The position numbers were made by a program, and so were the translations under genes. The notes beneath the pieces were generated by a model, which had not been told where the DNA came from, did no database searches, and saw only the letters and a list, made by a program, of their open reading frames with translations. DNA of 64,000 nt from Anaerococcus hydrogenalis DSM 7454 (lineage in GTDB: Bacteria; Bacillota; Clostridia; Tissierellales; Peptoniphilaceae). Below, piece by piece: positions 7,980 to 16,823 of this stretch (position 1 is its first letter; each line of letters starts with the position of its first letter). The stretch spans positions 1-64,000 of the forward strand of contig NZ_ABXA01000002.1 of NCBI RefSeq assembly GCF_000173355.1, in the 5' to 3' direction.

Positions 7980-9714
7980 TTATGACAGTTTCCAATTGAC
8001 TGCCTTTTGTCGTGCCTCAACAAAATTTTTATAGATACCTTCTGCTTGAATTAGCTCTTCATGTGTGCCTTTTTGATTTATTTTTCCATTTGCTAAAACA
8101 AGTATTTGGTTTGCATTTTTTATTGTCTTTAGTCTGTGTGCTATCATTATTACTGTTTTATTTCTTGTGAGTTCCTCCATAGCAACCTGCAATTTATCCT
8201 CATTTTCAGGGTCTACATTTGCAGTAGCTTCATCGAAAATAATAATAGGTGCATTCTTTATCATTGCTCTTGCAATTGATATTCTTTGTCTTTCTCCACC
8301 AGATAGACTTGCACCTCCCTCTCCTATAACTGTTTCATATTGTTCAGGAAGCTTCATAATAAATTCATGACAACACGCTTTCTTTGCAGCTTCTATAACT
8401 TCCTCATGTGTAGCATCCGGCTTGGCAAACTTTATATTGTTCTCAATAGTGTCTTGAAATAAATAAACATTTTGAAAAACCATACTAATTTGTCTCATTA
8501 ATGACTCCAATGAATATTCTTTAATATTGTGTCTACCTATGCTGATTTCTCCTTTCTCTACATCCCAAAATCTCGCTATCAAATTGCAAAATGTAGTTTT
8601 TCCAGCTCCTGAAGGCCCAACTATAGCTGTCATTTGGTTTTGTGGTATCTTGACCGAAATATCATCGAGGATTTTTTTACCTGAATATGAAAACTCTACA
8701 TTATCAAAAGAAATATCGAAAGTAGTAGGCTTTATGTCTTTTCCATCAATATCCATCTGTGGAAATTCCTCTAACTTCCTTGTTTGCTCAATAGATCCAC
8801 TAACAACTCTGAGAGAGGTTGTTGCACTTCCTGCCAATTTTATTTGAGAAAAAGCAAGAAAAGAAATTATAATCGTCATAACTGTATTTAAGAATGAGAG
8901 TTCTCCATTGATATAAAAGAAAATACCTGCACCTATTATCAAAATGCTAAACAAATCCAAAAGAATATTTTGCGAAATCGTATAAGGTGTAAACAGTTTT
9001 TCACAATCAAGATTTATTTTTCTACTATTTTCAATAGCACCTCTGACTTTTTCATCTCCTTTCCCTGTTAAATTGAAAGATTTTATAACAGACATTCCTC
9101 CAATTTGCTCTAAAATGGCATCAACTAATTTAGCAGATGCTTTTTGTCTTTTAGGAAGAACACTCCTTGATTTGCTTTCCATTTTTGAGAGAACAAATAA
9201 GTACAATAGGCATCCAATTGCAACAATAAAACCTATTCTCCACTCAAATGCTAAAATCATTATTGTAAATATTATCGTGTTTATAAAACCTGATAATGTA
9301 TTTACCATAACCATTGCGGCGGTATTTTCTACATCTTCTAAAACAGTTGTAGAAATTCCAACCACTTCACCAATATTGTTTTCATTGAAAAATCCCATAG
9401 GAATTTTTTTTGAGCATTTCTCCTATTGCTACTCTTTTATTTGCCACCATGAAATAACTTGCATGGCATTGCTGTAATTGTGAAAAATAATTTGTAACAC
9501 TTCTTCCGATTATGCTAATAACAAGAAGTATTAATGCTATCCACGCAGGCATCATGCTCATGTCTTTTTGGGCAATTGCTTTCACTATAAAATAAATAGC
9601 ACTGATTTGAAGCATATGAAAAATCGCAAACAAAAAACTTACCCATATAGAGTGATATACATTTTTCTTTTCATCACCTGAGAAATCTAAAATCTTTTTT
9701 AAAGCACTTAACAT
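7980..9714 (-). CDS. ABC transporter, membrane plus ATPase domains (YbtQ/IrtB-like), frameshifted
   Basis: This is the second of two exporter-fold half-transporters that would pair as a heterodimer. Codons for the first membrane helices are in 9382-9714, which stops at LKKNSYGIFQ. The rest is in 7980-9398, with Walker A GPSGAGKTT, signature LSGGERQR, Walker B IIIFDEATA and the H-loop AHRL. Removing one base from the A8 run (T8 on the plus strand, 9404-9411) joins them as KKIPMGFFNENNIGEVVG, giving about 577 residues. Its ATG overlaps the stop of the partner gene. Exporter-fold pairs of this type next to an ECF S component resemble siderophore importers (YbtPQ, IrtAB), but drug export is also possible. 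The break may be an assembly error. Confidence 0.85.
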
Positions 9715-11453
9715 TTCATCTCACCATCCTTAGTTCCTATGTGAGCGTTCCACATATTTCGATATAATTCACAACCTTCCAATAATTCATCATGCTTACC
9801 GTATGAAACAAGTTCTCCATTCTCAATTAAGAATATTTGTTCTGCATCTGTTATAGTTGATAACCTATGAGCAATAATAATCACCGTTTTATCTTTTATA
9901 AGCTTTGATAAAGCTTGCTTTATAATCACTTCATTTTCAGGATCTATATATGAAGTAGCTTCATCAAGTATTACTATAGGTGCATTTTTGAGCATTGCTC
10001 TTGCAATTGATATTCTTTGTCTTTCTCCACCAGAAACATGGCTCCCACTACTTCCGACAACCGTATCGTAACCATGTTCCATTTTCATAATAAAATCATG
10101 ACAACCCGATTTCTTAGCAATGTCTTCTACTTCTTTATCACTGGCACTTGGATTACCCATTCGGATGTTTTCCCTAATACTTTCGTTGAACAAAAAATTA
10201 TCCTGAGAAACAAATGCAGTTGAACTATATAATTGCTTTAATGGAATTTCCTTAAGATTGTATCCACCAATATTTATATTTCCTTCCGTAATATCCCAAT
10301 ATCCAGCTATTAATTTTGCTAAAGTTGACTTGCCACTTCCACTTGGCCCAACAAAAGCCACTGTTGTCCCTTCTTTTATGTTTAGGGATATTCCATGAAG
10401 AATTTCTTTTTCTTCTTCATATCCAAACTTTACATTTTGTAAATCAATATTATATTGCTGGATAGTCACTTCTCCATCAGAATGCTTTTGTTCTTTTCCT
10501 TCTAAAATTGAGTTAATAGAATTAGCAATAGTTCCTATCTTAGCAAGACCATCAACAAAATTGATTGTTTCAAGTAAAGGTCCTGCAATACCTAAAGATA
10601 GAATAATAACAGATATAAATACTTCTGCACTCAAACTGCCACTAATGTAGAAATACCAACCAAATGGAAGCACTGTTATCATTGTAGTAGGAGATATATT
10701 TTTAGATAAAGATACAGGTAACTGGCAGCTCTTCATCCATTCATAAAAGTATCTTGCATTTGCAATGACTTTATCTTTGTACTTTGCGTACGATCTCTTG
10801 TCTTGATTAAATGTTTTTATCACTTCTATTCCATTGACATACTCAACAATTGCAGAATTCATTTCTCGATTTACCTTTACAGATCCTTCATATTGAACAG
10901 CATAATTTTTCATTACGAGTCCCATAAAAAGCATCCCCACAGGAATGGATACTAATGATAAAAGAGCCATTCTCCAATCAAGAAATAATAAGTAAATAAA
11001 TATACTCAAAGAGCCTAATAAATTTGAGGTCATTTCAGGTAAAAGGTGTGCCAGAGGCTTTTCCATACTTTCAACTTGATCAACCATAATTTGCTTAAAA
11101 TTTCCACTTGGAACAGAGATTATTTCCCCTAATGGCATCTTTGGGAGTTTTTCAAGCATTCTTAAACGAACATCTTTCAGTACATTAAAAGTTGCTTTAT
11201 GAGATACAGATAAAGCCATAGAGTATAAAAATGATTTTAAAATATAAGATAACAATCCTATTCCTAACCATAAGGAATAAATTTTAAAATCCTCATTTCC
11301 CTTTAACAATTCAACTAAAATACGACTTGCTGCAATATATGGAACAATCCCTGCAATAACACCGATACTCGCTATAAATACAGATGTTTTTAACTTTGAA
11401 TGTTCCTTTTTTGCAAGTTCCCACAATATAGTAGCAGGACTTTTTTGTTTCAT
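9708..11453 (-). CDS. ABC transporter, membrane plus ATPase domains (YbtP/IrtA-like)
   Basis: This intact 581-residue half-transporter has six membrane helices in about residues 15-310 and an ATPase domain with Walker A GPSGSGKST, Q-loop FVSQDN, signature VSGGERQR, Walker B IVILDEATS and H-loop IIAHRL. The frame reaches an upstream TTG, but the ATG at 11453 is preceded by TTGGAGGTG at proper spacing. It is the first structural gene after the TetR repressor and is followed without a gap by its partner. A near-perfect copy of the TetR operator lies 33 bp upstream of the start. It probably forms a heterodimer with the next gene. Confidence 0.9.
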   Translation of the reverse strand: MKQKSPATILWELAKKEHSKLKTSVFIASIGVIAGIVPYIAASRILVELLKGNEDFKIYSLWLGIGLLSYILKSFLYSMALSVSHKATFNVLKDVRLRMLEKLPKMPLGEIISVPSGNFKQIMVDQVESMEKPLAHLLPEMTSNLLGSLSIFIYLLFLDWRMALLSLVSIPVGMLFMGLVMKNYAVQYEGSVKVNREMNSAIVEYVNGIEVIKTFNQDKRSYAKYKDKVIANARYFYEWMKSCQLPVSLSKNISPTTMITVLPFGWYFYISGSLSAEVFISVIILSLGIAGPLLETINFVDGLAKIGTIANSINSILEGKEQKHSDGEVTIQQYNIDLQNVKFGYEEEKEILHGISLNIKEGTTVAFVGPSGSGKSTLAKLIAGYWDITEGNINIGGYNLKEIPLKQLYSSTAFVSQDNFLFNESIRENIRMGNPSASDKEVEDIAKKSGCHDFIMKMEHGYDTVVGSSGSHVSGGERQRISIARAMLKNAPIVILDEATSYIDPENEVIIKQALSKLIKDKTVIIIAHRLSTITDAEQIFLIENGELVSYGKHDELLEGCELYRNMWNAHIGTKDGEMKC

Positions 11454-11485
11454 AATCAACACCTCCAAATAAAATAACTTAATTA

Positions 11486-11500
11486 GCTAACTTAGTTATC
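11486..11500. promoter_or_regulatory. Second TetR-type operator, upstream of the ABC genes
   Basis: GCTAACTTAGTTATC differs in one base from the 15-bp palindrome in front of the tetR-like gene. It lies in the 94-bp gap between the repressor and the first ABC gene. A copy here suggests separate repression of the transporter operon by the same protein. Confidence 0.6.
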
Positions 11501-11505
11501 TTTTC

Positions 11506-11548
11506 TTTAAAAAATATAAGGGCGTTTAATACCCTTTCCCTTATATTT
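11506..11548 (-). terminator. Terminator or attenuator after the TetR gene
   Basis: Read leftward, AAATATAAGGG pairs perfectly with CCCTTATATTT over 11 bp, followed by more Ts. The stem starts at the repressor's stop codon. It would separate repressor and transporter transcripts, consistent with a second operator-controlled start just downstream. Confidence 0.6.
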
Positions 11549-12170
11549 AAAAACCTCGCAATTTCTCCCATCCATCATAAAAAAACTTCGAAACTATTCT
11601 TGTGTTTAACTTTACCTCTTCTTCTGTTTGAGAATGTATTATAATTTCACACAACGCATTGATATAAGCGTGGTTTAACAAATGCATTGCATCTTTAGAG
11701 ACTTCTGGTTTTATATTCTTTTTATTTGAAACCATATGAAACGCTTTATGTCTATTTATATCTTCCTTTTCCACAAGAAGCTCTATAAAATTATCATATT
11801 TCGTACCATATGATTTATATATTAAAAGATTAAATAAATCTTTTTTGCTAAACATATATAATGCAGATTCAATTGACCCTTCAATGTTAATTTTTGATAA
11901 ATCTTCTCCACAATTTTTTTCTATGTTTTGAAAAGATTCCTCTTCAAACTTGCTATAAAAACCCAAAAGTTCGTTTGCCAATGGATCAACTAAACTGATA
12001 AATAAATCTTCTTTATCATTAAAATGCCTGTAAAAAGCACCCGTTGTAACCCCAGCATCTTTGCAAATTTTTCTTAAATTAGCTCGTTCATACCCATCAT
12101 TTAAAAAATTAACTTTACCACTATCCATAATCTTTTTATGTGTTAAATCGTAACCAGTAATTTCTGTCAT
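11547..12170 (-). CDS. TetR/AcrR family repressor
   Basis: This 207-residue repressor has an N-terminal TetR helix-turn-helix at about residues 15-60 (RKICKDAGVTTGAFYRHFND). The ligand-binding C-terminal region is helical and not matched to a named subfamily. It is the first gene of the leftward transporter operon. A perfect palindromic operator sits just downstream of the -10 box of its own consensus promoter, and a second copy precedes the ABC genes, so it very likely represses itself and the transporters until an inducer binds. The start follows AAAGGAAGTGGGAT. Confidence 0.92.
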   Translation of the reverse strand: MTEITGYDLTHKKIMDSGKVNFLNDGYERANLRKICKDAGVTTGAFYRHFNDKEDLFISLVDPLANELLGFYSKFEEESFQNIEKNCGEDLSKINIEGSIESALYMFSKKDLFNLLIYKSYGTKYDNFIELLVEKEDINRHKAFHMVSNKKNIKPEVSKDAMHLLNHAYINALCEIIIHSQTEEEVKLNTRIVSKFFYDGWEKLRGF

Positions 12171-12218
12171 ATCCCACTTCCTTTACTAACGGCTAAATTT
12201 ATAAGTTTGCGACATATA

Positions 12219-12233
12219 GATAACTTAGTTATC
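12219..12233. promoter_or_regulatory. TetR operator, 15-bp palindrome
   Basis: GATAACTTAGTTATC is a perfect palindrome around one central base. It abuts the -10 box of the tetR promoter on its downstream side, covering the predicted transcription start. A one-mismatch copy at 11486-11500 supports its being a real binding site. Confidence 0.75.
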
Positions 12234-12262
12234 ATTATATACTCTTATCTTATTTTTGTCAA
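12234..12262 (-). promoter_or_regulatory. Consensus sigma-A promoter for the TetR-ABC-ECF-MATE operon
   Basis: Reading leftward, a perfect TTGACA (12257-12262) and a perfect TATAAT (12234-12239) are separated by exactly 17 bp. The start point falls in the adjacent operator. A promoter this strong would need tight repression. Confidence 0.85.
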
Positions 12263-12351
12263 TACGAACAGTAGAAAATCATACTTAATTATGATATAAT
12301 TACTAATAATTAAATACAGGCTTAACGCTTATAACTTTAATAGCAAGCACA

Positions 12352-12371
12352 GTAAGTGTACGGACACTTAC
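12352..12371. other. Short perfect hairpin, oriT candidate for the MobC/relaxase pair
   Basis: GTAAGTGT and ACACTTAC form an 8-bp stem with an ACGG loop about 110 bp upstream of mobC. Relaxase genes of this type usually have oriT just upstream, so this is the best candidate. No known nick consensus could be matched by eye. Confidence 0.35.
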
Positions 12372-12381
12372 GAAAAAATTA

Positions 12382-12417
12382 ATGGAGCAGACCTTTACGG
12401 AATGCTCCATTTTTTTA
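12382..12417 (+). terminator. Intrinsic terminator upstream of mobC
   Basis: ATGGAGCA pairs with TGCTCCAT across a 13-nt loop and is followed by seven Ts. It lies between the oriT-like hairpin and mobC, so it may end an upstream rightward transcript or attenuate mobilization gene expression. Confidence 0.65.
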
Positions 12418-12478
12418 ATTTTTACCTTGTTAGGGAGAACCCTAAGACCCCTAAATATATTTTATAAAGGAGAATAAA

Positions 12479-12835
12479 ATGACAAATAGATTTAGAAATG
12501 AAAGAATAGAAATAAAACTAACTAAAGAAGAAAAAGAAGTTTTTGAAAAGAAAATGAAACTTGCTAATTGCAAAACTATGTCCCACTTTCTTAGAAAATG
12601 TGTATTAGAAAAAGAAATTTATGTTGTAGATTTAGAACCATTTAGAAACTTACAATGGCTACTTTCAAATGCAACAAATAATATAAACCAGATTGCAAAA
12701 GCTACTTATACAACTGGTGTTATTTACAAAAATGAAATCGAGTCAATGAATAAACAGATAGAAAAATTATCAAAAGAAATATTGCAGATCCATTCCCTAC
12801 TTCTTAACAAATCAAAAGAAAGTTCTGGTGATTAA
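12479..12835 (+). CDS. mobC: MobC-like relaxosome accessory protein
   Basis: This 118-residue DNA-binding accessory protein helps the relaxase open oriT. The N-terminus RIEIKLTKEEKEVFEKKMKL with MSHFLRKCVLE resembles the ribbon-helix-helix part of MobC, and LQWLLSNATNNINQIAK is the conserved MobC core (NNxNQIA). The C-terminus is coiled coil. It starts after AAAGGAG and its stop abuts the relaxase gene, so the two form one rightward operon, opposite to almost everything else in the window. Confidence 0.85.
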   Translation: MTNRFRNERIEIKLTKEEKEVFEKKMKLANCKTMSHFLRKCVLEKEIYVVDLEPFRNLQWLLSNATNNINQIAKATYTTGVIYKNEIESMNKQIEKLSKEILQIHSLLLNKSKESSGD

Positions 12836-12836
12836 T

Positions 12837-14168
12837 ATGGCAATTACAAAAATACATCCTATAAAATCAACTCTAAATTTGGCAATAGATTACATTACTA
12901 AAAGCGAAAAAACTGATGAAAAAGTCTTAGTATCATCATTCAAATGCTATCCATCTACTGCCCATATTCAATTTATGAAAACACGAGAAGACAATGATAC
13001 TAAAGGTACAGTTTTGGCTAGGCATTTAATTCAATCTTTTCTACCAGGAGAGGTTGATCCTATAAAAGCTCACGAAATTGGAATGGAATTATGTAAGAAA
13101 ATTTTAAAAGAAGATTATGAATTTGTTCTTGCAACTCATGTAGATAAAGGGCATATCCACAACCATATAATCTTTAATAATGTTAATTACAAGACTGGTA
13201 AATGCTACCAATCTAACAAAAAAACTTACCATAAAATTAGGTATCAAAGTGATGAATTATGTAAAGAAAATAAGCTCTCAGTCATTGATGAATATTATGA
13301 AGCTTACAAGAGAAAATATAAAACTGCTGGTAAATCTTGGTACGAATATGACCAAAACAAGAAAGGAAATTCTTGGAAATCTAAACTGCAATTTGATATA
13401 GATAGAATGATTAATAAGTCTAAATCTTGGGAAGAATTTTTGGAAAATATGAAATCTCTTGATTATGAAATTAAGTTTGGTAAACATATTGCTTTTCGCC
13501 ATAAAGATAAGCAAAGATTTACAAGATCGAAGACCGTCGGTGAAGATTATACTGAAGAAAAAATCAAAGAAAGAATAGATTTAGCAATTAAAAATAAAGC
13601 TAATCCTATTAAAAAGCGTGTAGGAAATGTCATTGATATATCTACTAATGAAAAAGCTCAATCCTCTAAAAGCTATGAAGTTTGGGCAAGAAAACACAAT
13701 ATCAAAACAATGGCTGATTCAATAATTAAACTTAGAGAACAAGGAATTAATTCAATCACTCAACTAGATGATCTAATCAAAAAATCTGCTGATGATAGAC
13801 AAGACTTGTTGGATAAAATAAAGAAAATTGAAGCTGAAATGAAGAGTTTATCTCAAGATATGGAAAATATAAATACTATAAATAAGTATCGTGAAATCTA
13901 TAAATACCATAAGAAAAATCCTGAAGACAAGCAATTTGCAGAAGAATATTATAGTGAACTTTCTGTCTATAAAATAGCCGCTAAAGAAATCTTAAAAAAC
14001 TATAATAAACTCCCTAATACAAAAGAAATACTATCAAAGCTCGATAAATTGCAAGAAAAAAAGAACACCCTTATGCAAGAGTATTCTTTGAATAAAGAAC
14101 AATTTTATGACCTTGTTCAGTATAGTAAAAACTATGAAAATTATTATGGGAAGGAAGTGGAGAGATAA
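12837..14168 (+). CDS. Relaxase, MOBP-like, Tn1549/CTn type
   Basis: This DNA strand transferase of about 443 residues nicks oriT and pilots the single strand into the recipient. The N-terminal domain carries the metal-binding three-His motif in THVDKGHIHNHIIFNN (about residues 104-119) and the upstream LARHLIQSFLPGEVDP segment common in these relaxases. The region after residue 260 is helical and charged. The ORF can begin at a GTG at 12828, but the ATG at 12837, one base after the mobC stop, is better placed behind GGTGATT. This is the relaxase expected for the conjugation core at 24-47 kb; a different relaxase is encoded at 54.6-56.3 kb. Confidence 0.88.
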   Translation: MAITKIHPIKSTLNLAIDYITKSEKTDEKVLVSSFKCYPSTAHIQFMKTREDNDTKGTVLARHLIQSFLPGEVDPIKAHEIGMELCKKILKEDYEFVLATHVDKGHIHNHIIFNNVNYKTGKCYQSNKKTYHKIRYQSDELCKENKLSVIDEYYEAYKRKYKTAGKSWYEYDQNKKGNSWKSKLQFDIDRMINKSKSWEEFLENMKSLDYEIKFGKHIAFRHKDKQRFTRSKTVGEDYTEEKIKERIDLAIKNKANPIKKRVGNVIDISTNEKAQSSKSYEVWARKHNIKTMADSIIKLREQGINSITQLDDLIKKSADDRQDLLDKIKKIEAEMKSLSQDMENINTINKYREIYKYHKKNPEDKQFAEEYYSELSVYKIAAKEILKNYNKLPNTKEILSKLDKLQEKKNTLMQEYSLNKEQFYDLVQYSKNYENYYGKEVER

Positions 14169-14252
14169 AAAGCTATAAAAGAGTAAACGATAACTCTGTG
14201 TAATTGCATTAAAGGGTATTATAATATTTATTGTTAAGTATAAGAATTTAAG

Positions 14253-14307
14253 AGTCAAGTCCATAATATTGTGTAAATTAAACTAGTACAATATTATGGA
14301 CTTGACT
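14253..14307. terminator. 20-bp perfect inverted repeat, bidirectional terminator or IS256-end remnant
   Basis: AGTCAAGTCCATAATATTGT (14253-14272) is repeated in perfect inverse at 14288-14307 with a 15-nt loop and T-rich flanks. It lies between the convergent relaxase and VanZ-like genes and should terminate both. The arm plus GTAAA resembles the terminal inverted repeats of IS256-family elements as I recall them, so a collapsed IS end is possible. Confidence 0.6.
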
Positions 14308-14314
14308 AAATTTT

Positions 14315-14836
14315 TTAAATACCATTATATTTTAAAAAAACAATTAATACTAAACTTATAAAAATAGCACTAATAAAAGCTATCCAAAAAATAAATTTAT
14401 CTACTTTAAACTTAGATTTAAATTTTTTTAAAGCTAAATTATATATTCCCACGCCCAATACACCACCTAATGTATTATTAATTATATCAGTTATATCAAA
14501 TACTCCAATTGACAATGCGTACTGTAAAAACTCTATAGCTAAACTAAAGAAAAATACAAAAAGAATACTTTTTAAATTGTTTTTACGAAATAAAATAGAT
14601 CTAATCATAATTCCCAAAGGTAAAAAAATGAGTATATTTGATACCATCTCATCAAAAATAACTTTAATATTAACTGTATTGTCATAATAAAATGGTAGTA
14701 AATTTATTTGTCGCTCAATCAATAAATTATTGATTGAAAATGTCATTTTAAATACTACAATAAAGATTAACCAAATTATATAGTATACAGTTAGCACTTT
14801 CATCCCAACTGAAATATATTGATTTTTCAATTTCAT
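14315..14836 (-). CDS. VanZ-like membrane protein
   Basis: This 173-residue protein has four or five membrane helices and the VanZ-like signature: LLPFYYDNTVNIKVIFDEM, then NILIFLPLGIMIR and LAIEFLQYALSIGVFDITDI. VanZ-like proteins protect against some glycopeptides by an unknown route and are widespread. It is the last gene of the leftward two-component/ABC region, which has VanR/VanS-like regulators, so a role in antimicrobial peptide or cell-wall antibiotic tolerance is plausible but inferred. The start follows AAGGGGAATT. Confidence 0.82.
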   Translation of the reverse strand: MKLKNQYISVGMKVLTVYYIIWLIFIVVFKMTFSINNLLIERQINLLPFYYDNTVNIKVIFDEMVSNILIFLPLGIMIRSILFRKNNLKSILFVFFFSLAIEFLQYALSIGVFDITDIINNTLGGVLGVGIYNLALKKFKSKFKVDKFIFWIAFISAIFISLVLIVFLKYNGI

Positions 14837-14863
14837 AATTAATTCCCCTTCAATCTATTAAAG

Positions 14864-15235
14864 TCACTTAAATTCCTTATTATACATTAACTTATATCTA
14901 TTACAGTTTTCAATTAAATCATCGTGACTCCCATCACCTACTATTTTTCCATTATCCATCACAATAATTCTATCAGAATTCATCGCACATCTTATCCTAT
15001 GGGTGATATATATAATAATCTTATCATTCAAATTATTTAAAATATTATCAAATCTAGTGGAATGACTTTGAATTATATTAATTATTGTTTGTCCTAATTT
15101 AAGAACTAAAAACGGAAAAACACCACTTACAATTGACAATATTATAGTAATCGCAAAAGAATTTTTAACTACTTCATAAATCATCTTGAATGCTATTTTT
15201 ATACATTCAAGATGATTTATTTTATCCTTACCCAT
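14864..15235 (-). pseudogene. ABC exporter remnant with a large internal deletion
   Basis: This 123-residue ORF joins the first membrane segment of an ABC exporter (about residues 1-55, FKMIYEVVKNSFAITIILSIV) directly to the end of an ATPase domain. The second part keeps the H-loop region YITHRIRCAMNSDRIIVMDNGKI and the usual C-terminal helix. Walker A, signature and Walker B are gone, so it cannot transport. The original gene was probably about 550-600 residues and of the same general type as the exporter at 59752-61565. It suggests that a peptide exporter once belonged to this locus. Confidence 0.8.
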
Positions 15236-15265
15236 ATATTTATCCTCTACTTCCCATTAAAATAT

Positions 15266-16495
15266 TTATTGCTCTATTTTGTTATATGATTTTATACTTA
15301 GCAATAAATAGAGAGCAATATTAATTAAAGCCATTATTACTAGAAACTTTGGAATCCATAAAATTTTACCTGGCAACTTAACAAATTCAAATTTTTGATA
15401 CTGTTCAATTAAGCTATTTTCTGCAGTACCTAATCCCAAAGACGGCAAAAAATAAAATATTGATTTAAACAATTTTTTTCCATACAATAATGCTGGAATA
15501 AAAAATAAAGCACTCGATATGGCTGATGAAACCATAGAAACTTTTGAATTTATAGCGACAAATATTGACATCATTGAACTTGCAATAGTAAATAATATAC
15601 TTAACAAAAATACACTTAATATAACTTTACCTATAGTTAAATTAGATATTGACAGTTGATTAAATAGTAACATTTGAAAAGATGAGTCTAAACCACTAGT
15701 GTAAATATATTTAATAGCGCCATAATAAATAGATATATTTAATATCAAATAAAGCGATATAATACTTGCTAAGGCAAGTATCTTGCTGCAAATATATTTA
15801 TTTCTTCCATTTCTAGTTGTTCTAAAAATTGAATCTAGGTAATTTTCTTTATCTTCAACAATGCATTGTGATGAAATCAATATACATATTAATGATAATA
15901 TTGTTACAAATATATTTACGAAAAATAGTGTATCTTCACTAAAATACCCTGCATAATAATATGGTTTATTAACCTCTTCATATTTTTTTAGAGCAAATTC
16001 TGTTATCTTGTCGTTGTTATATTTCTGTTCTATGTCTTTTTTCAACGCATCATTACAACTTTGATAAAAATTTAAATCTTTTTCTGTATCAAGTTCGTTT
16101 ACATCAAGTAAACTTCCAGATGTTGTAATTGTATATGGGTATGTTATTACTCTTAATATAGGATCAAATTTCGATATATTTTTTTTAGCATCCTCTGATA
16201 AGTTTTCTCTACTGTTTACATTTTCATTATTTAATATTTCTTTATAAGATTTTACTACTTTAGTTATTTTTTCTTCTGTCAAATAACCTATAGAATCTTT
16301 ACTATCCTCATTAAAGTGTTCTATAGCCTCTTTACCAAAATAAGTAATTGTATCTCCAGAACTTATATCATCATATTGTATACTTACATAAGTAATAAAT
16401 GATATCAAAAAAGTAAAAACTAAACCCATGCCTAAAAAGACTCTTACCGATTTTTTAAATAAAAATCTTTTAAGTTCCTGTATATATATATTCAT
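15266..16495 (-). CDS. ABC-2 type permease with large extracellular loop (second copy)
   Basis: This 409-residue membrane protein has one N-terminal helix (residues 18-40), a long extracellular segment of about 150 residues, then six hydrophobic segments. It is paralogous to the permease upstream at 16783-18063: both open with a YLNE/YIQE-type helix, share the KEAIE motif early in the loop and have an RTTRNGRNK / KTTKYGRRK motif before the second membrane block. The two probably form a heterodimer served by the ATPase at 18065-18952. Such transporters with nearby kinase and regulator commonly give immunity to lantibiotic- or bacitracin-like peptides. The ribosome binding site is distant. Confidence 0.78.
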   Translation of the reverse strand: MNIYIQELKRFLFKKSVRVFLGMGLVFTFLISFITYVSIQYDDISSGDTITYFGKEAIEHFNEDSKDSIGYLTEEKITKVVKSYKEILNNENVNSRENLSEDAKKNISKFDPILRVITYPYTITTSGSLLDVNELDTEKDLNFYQSCNDALKKDIEQKYNNDKITEFALKKYEEVNKPYYYAGYFSEDTLFFVNIFVTILSLICILISSQCIVEDKENYLDSIFRTTRNGRNKYICSKILALASIISLYLILNISIYYGAIKYIYTSGLDSSFQMLLFNQLSISNLTIGKVILSVFLLSILFTIASSMMSIFVAINSKVSMVSSAISSALFFIPALLYGKKLFKSIFYFLPSLGLGTAENSLIEQYQKFEFVKLPGKILWIPKFLVIMALINIALYLLLSIKSYNKIEQ

Positions 16496-16563
16496 AATCT
16501 ATAAACTATACCTCCCTTACAGCTTTGACAAAGAAAACTAGTCTTATTATTTATAATTATTAT

Positions 16564-16611
16564 AGAAGCCCACAAAATATAGACTAAAATTTCTATATAG
16601 TGTGAGCCTCT
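16564..16611 (-). terminator. Hairpin after the 66-residue peptide gene
   Basis: Read leftward, AGAGGCTCACA pairs with TGTGGGCTTCT (two G-T pairs) just after the stop of the small ORF and before the next permease gene. It could terminate or partly attenuate the transcript, as often seen after peptide genes. Confidence 0.45.
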
Positions 16612-16622
16612 ATGATTCATCA

Positions 16623-16823
16623 TTAATATGATGCTCTAAGAGTTTTTAAAGCGCGAACTCTGTTACCAGTTCTATATTCTCCTTTACCGCCAGTATCACT
16701 ATCATAATAGTAAAAATTATATTTTGTTTTAAATGTTTTGCCTAATCTCCCTGGATATTCTTCCTTACATAACTCTTTGTACTTATTTTCTAACTTTTCT
16801 TTTTCTAGGGTTATTAAGTCCAT
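16623..16823 (-). CDS. Small 66-residue peptide gene within the ABC operon
   Basis: A short gene whose ATG at 16823 is preceded by TTGGAGGTAATT, a strong ribosome binding site, inside the 3' end of the upstream permease gene (41-nt overlap in another frame). The N-terminal half is helical and charged (LEKEKLENKYKELCKEEYPG). The C-terminal half is Tyr- and Gly-rich and basic (YNFYYYDSDTGGKGEY, ending LKTLRASY). I do not recognise it. It is followed by a hairpin and lies between two paralogous permeases regulated by a VanRS-like pair. That position would suit a peptide that the transporter handles, an intact or relic precursor, or simply a small accessory protein. No modification enzyme lies next to it. 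Confidence 0.6.
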   Translation of the reverse strand: MDLITLEKEKLENKYKELCKEEYPGRLGKTFKTKYNFYYYDSDTGGKGEYRTGNRVRALKTLRASY

